DNA of 10,022 bases from Alphaproteobacteria bacterium UBA6038 (lineage in GTDB: Bacteria; Pseudomonadota; Alphaproteobacteria; Micropepsales; Micropepsaceae), in contig DIZC01000112.1 in assembly GCA_002429315.1 (NCBI GenBank), forward strand, positions 1 to 10,022. Direction: 5' to 3'. Each line of letters starts with the position of its first letter. Within the stretch, counting starts at the first letter, position 1. A program made the position numbers and the translations under genes. The notes beneath the pieces are model-generated. The model searched no databases. It saw only the letters and a list, made by a program, of their open reading frames with translations, and was not told the origin of the DNA. Below, in pieces: positions 7,446 through 10,022 of the stretch.

Positions 7446-7826
7446 TCAATGCAGGCTATCGAGATAGGCGGCGATGTTGCGCGCCTGCGCCACGCTCAAT
7501 CCTGAGTCCGGCATGACATTGCCGGGCACTATCTCCTGCGGCCGCGCAATCCAGAGCGCGAGATTGTCCGGTGTGTTCGGAAGCAAGCCGGCGACCATCG
7601 TGCGTCCGGCGAAACGATCGAGCGGCGGCCCGGCAAGCCCGTCGGCTCCCGGAATGCCGGGAATGATGTGGCACGACCCGCACGCCGACCGGTCAATCTC
7701 GATGGCGCCCTGATCTACGCTTCCCAGAATGTCTGCGCGCGGGGATGGACCTTGGCGACCGCACGCCGTCAAGGCGGCGCAAAGAAGGACCGCCTGCATC
7801 TGGAGACGATTGTTTCGGCGCTTCAT
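7446..7826 (-). CDS. Cytochrome c lipoprotein
   Basis: The 126-aa product has a short basic N-terminus (MKRRNNR), a hydrophobic stretch (10-20) and the lipobox LTAC with Cys22, so it should be a lipid-anchored periplasmic cytochrome. The heme motif is CGSCH (49-53), followed by IIPGIPGADG, and the methionine ligand is expected at Met105 in VMPDSGL. The pattern of GIPGA, LLPNTPDNL, RPQEIVPGNVMPD and ARNIAAYL matches small cytochromes that accompany heme-copper oxidases. The ATG at 7826 is preferred because it gives the complete lipoprotein signal; upstream in-frame sequence is unlike coding sequence. No strong ribosome-binding site is visible. It is the first gene of a minus-strand operon with the anchored cytochrome and the GNAT remnant. 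No oxidase genes lie within the window. Confidence 0.8.
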   Translation of the reverse strand: MKRRNNRLQMQAVLLCAALTACGRQGPSPRADILGSVDQGAIEIDRSACGSCHIIPGIPGADGLAGPPLDRFAGRTMVAGLLPNTPDNLALWIARPQEIVPGNVMPDSGLSVAQARNIAAYLDSLH

Positions 7827-7905
7827 GCAGGAAGACTCATTTGCGTGGCCACGTCGGCCTTGTCGGATCGCACATGACCGGTGCAATTCATAACGTGCGA
7901 AACGC
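7827..7905 (-). promoter_or_regulatory. Leader of the cytochrome operon
   Basis: These 79 bases lie between the U tract of the rsmD-side terminator and the first cytochrome gene, and must hold the promoter if the operon is transcribed independently. I see only loose matches to promoter hexamers, and no pair with proper spacing. A small inverted repeat (ggccacgtcggcc, about 7847-7859) could form a short hairpin in the leader. Confidence 0.25.
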
Positions 7906-7951
7906 AAAAAAAAGCTACAGGCTGTGGTTCACTCAACCCGATGGCGGCCTG
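7906..7951 (-). terminator. Intrinsic terminator after rsmD
   Basis: Read on the minus strand, 28 bases after the rsmD stop, CAGGC pairs with GCCTG (7951-7947 with 7922-7918), enclosing an inner GGTT/AACC stem with a five-base loop. Four bases later comes an uninterrupted run of eight T (7913-7906). The internal loop is asymmetric, but the U tract is strong. It should end the oxidoreductase-GNAT-rsmD transcript and separate it from the cytochrome operon downstream. Confidence 0.7.
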
Positions 7952-7978
7952 TCCGCGCCGGATTCCGCGAAGCACGGA

Positions 7979-8545
7979 TCAGGTCCTGCAAAGAAAGGTC
8001 ACGCGGGTCTCGCCGTAAGAACGTGCATCCAGCAGAGAGTAGCCAAGCGCACTCACTGCCTCTTCTTCGGCGGCTTCGGCGACAAGCAGCGCGTCGTCCG
8101 CAAGCCAGCCGCCTTCGCCAAGCGCGGCGAGGGCAGGGGGGATTAGGTTCTTCCGGTACGGCGGATCGAGGAACACGAGGTCGAACGGTCCGCCGCTGCC
8201 GGGCGGCATGGGCCCCAGTTGCGTTGCGTCGCGCCGCCAGATCTTGGTGGCGCCGGTCAGCTGCAGCGCCTCGACGTTCTTTCGGATGAGCGCGCGACTT
8301 TCCGCGGAGTCGTCGACGAACAGGCAATACCGGGCGCCGCGCGAAACCGCTTCAAGGCCCAAGGCGCCGGTGCCGGCGAACAGATCGAGCGCGCGCGCAC
8401 CCTCCAGCGAAAAACCCATCCCAAAATCGTTGTGCGCCAGAACGTTGAAGATCGCCTGCCGGACCTTGTCCGAGGTCGGCCGCACGCGTGCATCCGGCGG
8501 CGCGAACAGCGCACGGCCGCGGAACGCGCCGCCGGTGATCCTCAC
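7979..8545 (-). CDS. rsmD: 16S rRNA (guanine966-N2)-methyltransferase RsmD
   Basis: RsmD uses S-adenosylmethionine to methylate N2 of G966 in 16S rRNA during assembly of the 30S subunit. The 188-aa protein starts VRITGGAFRGR, typical of the family, then has RPTSDKVRQAIFNVL (22-36), the SAM-binding motif I DLFAGTGALG (54-63), an acidic residue pair in VDD (77-79), and the catalytic motif DPPY (127-130). The length matches the family. The start is a GTG at 8545, overlapping the stop of the upstream acetyltransferase gene by four bases (GTGA); AAGG lies four bases before it. A longer frame reading back into that gene has no conserved sequence. It is the last gene of its operon and is followed by an intrinsic terminator. 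Confidence 0.95.
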   Translation of the reverse strand: MRITGGAFRGRALFAPPDARVRPTSDKVRQAIFNVLAHNDFGMGFSLEGARALDLFAGTGALGLEAVSRGARYCLFVDDSAESRALIRKNVEALQLTGATKIWRRDATQLGPMPPGSGGPFDLVFLDPPYRKNLIPPALAALGEGGWLADDALLVAEAAEEEAVSALGYSLLDARSYGETRVTFLCRT

Positions 8546-8952
8546 AGCGCCTTCCGCATGAAATGGCGCTTCAGGTCGCTGCCCGGCCATTGCAGCTCGG
8601 CAAACTGGACGTAACCGAGTTTCTCGTAGAACGGCTTGGCCCGAAAGTTCATCGTATAGAGCCACACCCCCCGCGCGCCGAGCCTGCGTGCCTCATCTTC
8701 CGCCAGCCGTACCATCTTTGCGCCGAGGCCACTCCCGCGCGTGGATTCGTCGTTCCATACGGTATCGATGTAGCAATTGTCGCCGAACAGATAGGCAATC
8801 ACGCCGCCGTGGATCGTGCCGCCGTCGTCGCGAACCGTGACGGCGATTTCTTTCCACGCCGCGTCGGGCACTCGGGACAGATTGTAGGCGTGAAGTCCCT
8901 TCTGCAGCGTCTCCTTGATCTCCTCGCTATAGGGTTCAAGCGCGACCTTCAC
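8542..8952 (-). CDS. Small GNAT-family N-acetyltransferase
   Basis: This 136-aa protein has the complete GNAT fold in order: an N-terminal helix (EEIKETLQKGLHAYN, 10-24), strands around 36-64 (GGVIAYLFGDNCYIDTVWND), motif A with the acetyl-CoA-binding loop STRGSGLGAKM (70-80), the following helix to about residue 92, and the C-terminal GVWLYTMNFRAKPFYEKLGY (95-114). It should transfer an acetyl group to an amine, but the substrate cannot be told from sequence. The start is GTG at 8952, with GGAGG four bases before it, sharing GTGA with the stop of the oxidoreductase gene upstream; its own stop overlaps the rsmD start the same way. In contrast to the GNAT remnant at 6431-6865, motif A is intact here. 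The two proteins are not obviously copies of one another. Confidence 0.9.
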   Translation of the reverse strand: MKVALEPYSEEIKETLQKGLHAYNLSRVPDAAWKEIAVTVRDDGGTIHGGVIAYLFGDNCYIDTVWNDESTRGSGLGAKMVRLAEDEARRLGARGVWLYTMNFRAKPFYEKLGYVQFAELQWPGSDLKRHFMRKAL

Positions 8953-9959
8953 GGCTCCTCCGAAACCTGCAGCAGGAGCTTGCCCGTGTTGCCGCCGGTG
9001 AACAGCAGATTGAGGGCGGAGAGCGCGTTCTCGATGCCTTTCGCGACGTGCACGTCGTACTTGATGCGCCCCTCGGCCACCCACTGGCCCATTGCGCCGT
9101 AGAACTCCGCCAGCCGGGGGAAATAATCCAGAATGATGAAGCCTTCGATGCGGGCGCGCTTCATCAGCACATTGGCGAAATTGGCAGGCCCGCGCGGCGC
9201 TTCGGCGTCGTTGTAGCCGGAGATCAATCCGCAGAGCACGATCCGCGCTTTCAGATTGATGTTCGCCAGAACCGCCTCGAAAATCTCTCCGCCGACATTC
9301 TCGAAATCGATGTCGATGCCGTTCGGACATTCGCGTTTCAGGGCCGCGGCCACGTCCTCGCGGCGATAGTTGATGCAGGCATCGAAGCCGAGACGCTCCA
9401 CGACGTGGCGGCACTTCTCGTCGGAGCCGGCGATGCCGACGGCGCGACATCCTTTCAGCTTCGCAATCTGGCCGGCGATCGAGCCCACCGCTCCGGCCGC
9501 CGCCGAGACGACGACGGTCTCGCCGGGCTTCGGCTGCCCGATATCGAGCAGGCCGAAATAGGCGGTGGCGCCGGTCATGCCGAGCACGCTCATCGACGCG
9601 GTCAGCGGCACGCCGGGCGGCAGCTTCTGTCCGCCGTCGAGCACCGCATATTCCTGCCAGCCGGCAATGCCGGAGATGATGTCGCCCTTTTGAAACGCAG
9701 GATTGCGCGACTCCTCCACCACCGACAAGGTGCCGCCGCGCATCACCTCGCCCAACTGGACCGGCGGCATGTATTGCTCCATGTCGCTCATCCAGATGCG
9801 GTTGGTTGGATCGAGGGAGAGATAGACAGTGCGGGCGAGGAATTGTCCCGCCCCGGGCTCCGGCACCTGCGTTTCCACCAATGCGAGATCGCCGGGTCGG
9901 ATTTCGCCCACCGGCCGCCGCTTTAAAATCCACTGCCTGTTGATCACGCGCCCCTCCAT
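8949..9959 (-). CDS. Zinc-free MDR NADP-dependent oxidoreductase (CurA/PTGR-like)
   Basis: The 336-aa product belongs to the medium-chain dehydrogenase/reductase superfamily, in the branch of prostaglandin reductases and E. coli curcumin reductase CurA. These enzymes reduce alpha,beta-unsaturated carbonyls with NADPH. The start (NRQWILKRRPVGEI, 7-20) and LSLDPTNRIWMSD (48-60) are typical of that branch. The Rossmann region holds SAAAGAVGS (152-160) in place of the classical GxGxxG, followed by KLKGCRAVGIAGSDEKC (167-183), the usual NADP-binding turn. DYFPRLAEFY (278-287) and the ending GNTGKLLLQV also fit. The cysteines and histidines that bind structural or catalytic zinc in alcohol dehydrogenases are absent, as expected. 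Length is normal. The ATG at 9959 lacks a clear ribosome-binding site but starts at the usual family N-terminus. It is the first gene of an operon with a GNAT enzyme and rsmD; a detoxification role is inferred from the family. Confidence 0.92.
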   Translation of the reverse strand: MEGRVINRQWILKRRPVGEIRPGDLALVETQVPEPGAGQFLARTVYLSLDPTNRIWMSDMEQYMPPVQLGEVMRGGTLSVVEESRNPAFQKGDIISGIAGWQEYAVLDGGQKLPPGVPLTASMSVLGMTGATAYFGLLDIGQPKPGETVVVSAAAGAVGSIAGQIAKLKGCRAVGIAGSDEKCRHVVERLGFDACINYRREDVAAALKRECPNGIDIDFENVGGEIFEAVLANINLKARIVLCGLISGYNDAEAPRGPANFANVLMKRARIEGFIILDYFPRLAEFYGAMGQWVAEGRIKYDVHVAKGIENALSALNLLFTGGNTGKLLLQVSEEP

Positions 9960-10022
9960 GTCTCGTCGGCGGCAAGCCTAGCGCAGCGGCTCACATCGGC
10001 GCGAGAGCCGTGGCGCCTCTCC
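9960..10022 (-). other. Upstream leader of the oxidoreductase operon
   Basis: These 63 bases precede the oxidoreductase ATG on the minus strand and run to the window edge. They should contain at least part of the promoter, but I see no convincing -35/-10 pair and no strong ribosome-binding site; GACGAGAC just before the ATG is only a weak match. Confidence 0.3.

Noticed and set aside
8953..9975. Very long form of the small GNAT gene extending upstream through the oxidoreductase gene
   Set aside because: The extension is an out-of-frame reading of the conserved oxidoreductase; the GTG at 8952 with GGAGG upstream starts the GNAT fold properly.

Overview
The window reads as chromosomal DNA of a GC-rich alphaproteobacterium, possibly near Rhizomicrobium, Caulobacterales or Rhizobiales; the genus is an inference. 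The clues are a BamF-type (DUF3035) lipoprotein directly after lspA, a MutL with the endonuclease motif found in lineages without MutH, dense genes with overlapping start and stop codons, and a C-rich/G-rich palindromic repeat of the kind scattered between genes in such genomes.

Plus strand, 1-5928: a palindromic repeat leader (1-83) is followed by a tightly packed envelope operon. It holds lspA (signal peptidase II), a bamF-like lipoprotein, and two M16 zinc-peptidase subunits, one with the HxxEH zinc site and one with the R/Y substrate-binding segment. The genes overlap by 11, 14 and 4 bases. The common theme is export and envelope maintenance: LspA processes the lipoprotein, and the two M16 proteins probably form one periplasmic heteromeric peptidase. 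After 61 bases comes mutL, a mismatch-repair gene that may have its own promoter.

Intergenic, 5929-6430: about 500 bases hold no convincing protein gene. They hold a dense run of nested stems on the plus strand, including a GAAA-capped hairpin, a UUCG-capped hairpin, a 9-bp closing stem and a final 10-bp terminator-like hairpin. I read this as a candidate structured RNA of unknown class and consider it the most interesting part of the window.

Minus strand, 7826 down to 6431: a short operon encodes a cytochrome c lipoprotein, a membrane-anchored cytochrome c, and a GNAT-like acetyltransferase that appears to have lost its acetyl-CoA-binding core through an in-frame deletion. The two cytochromes resemble types often found beside cytochrome c oxidase genes, but no oxidase subunit is present here.

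Minus strand, 9959 down to 7906: a second minus-strand operon encodes a zinc-free MDR oxidoreductase (CurA/PTGR-like), a complete small GNAT acetyltransferase, and rsmD (16S rRNA m2G966 methyltransferase). Both junctions are GTGA start/stop overlaps, and the operon ends in an intrinsic terminator with an 8-base U tract. The last 63 bases (9960-10022) are a leader in which I see no clear feature.
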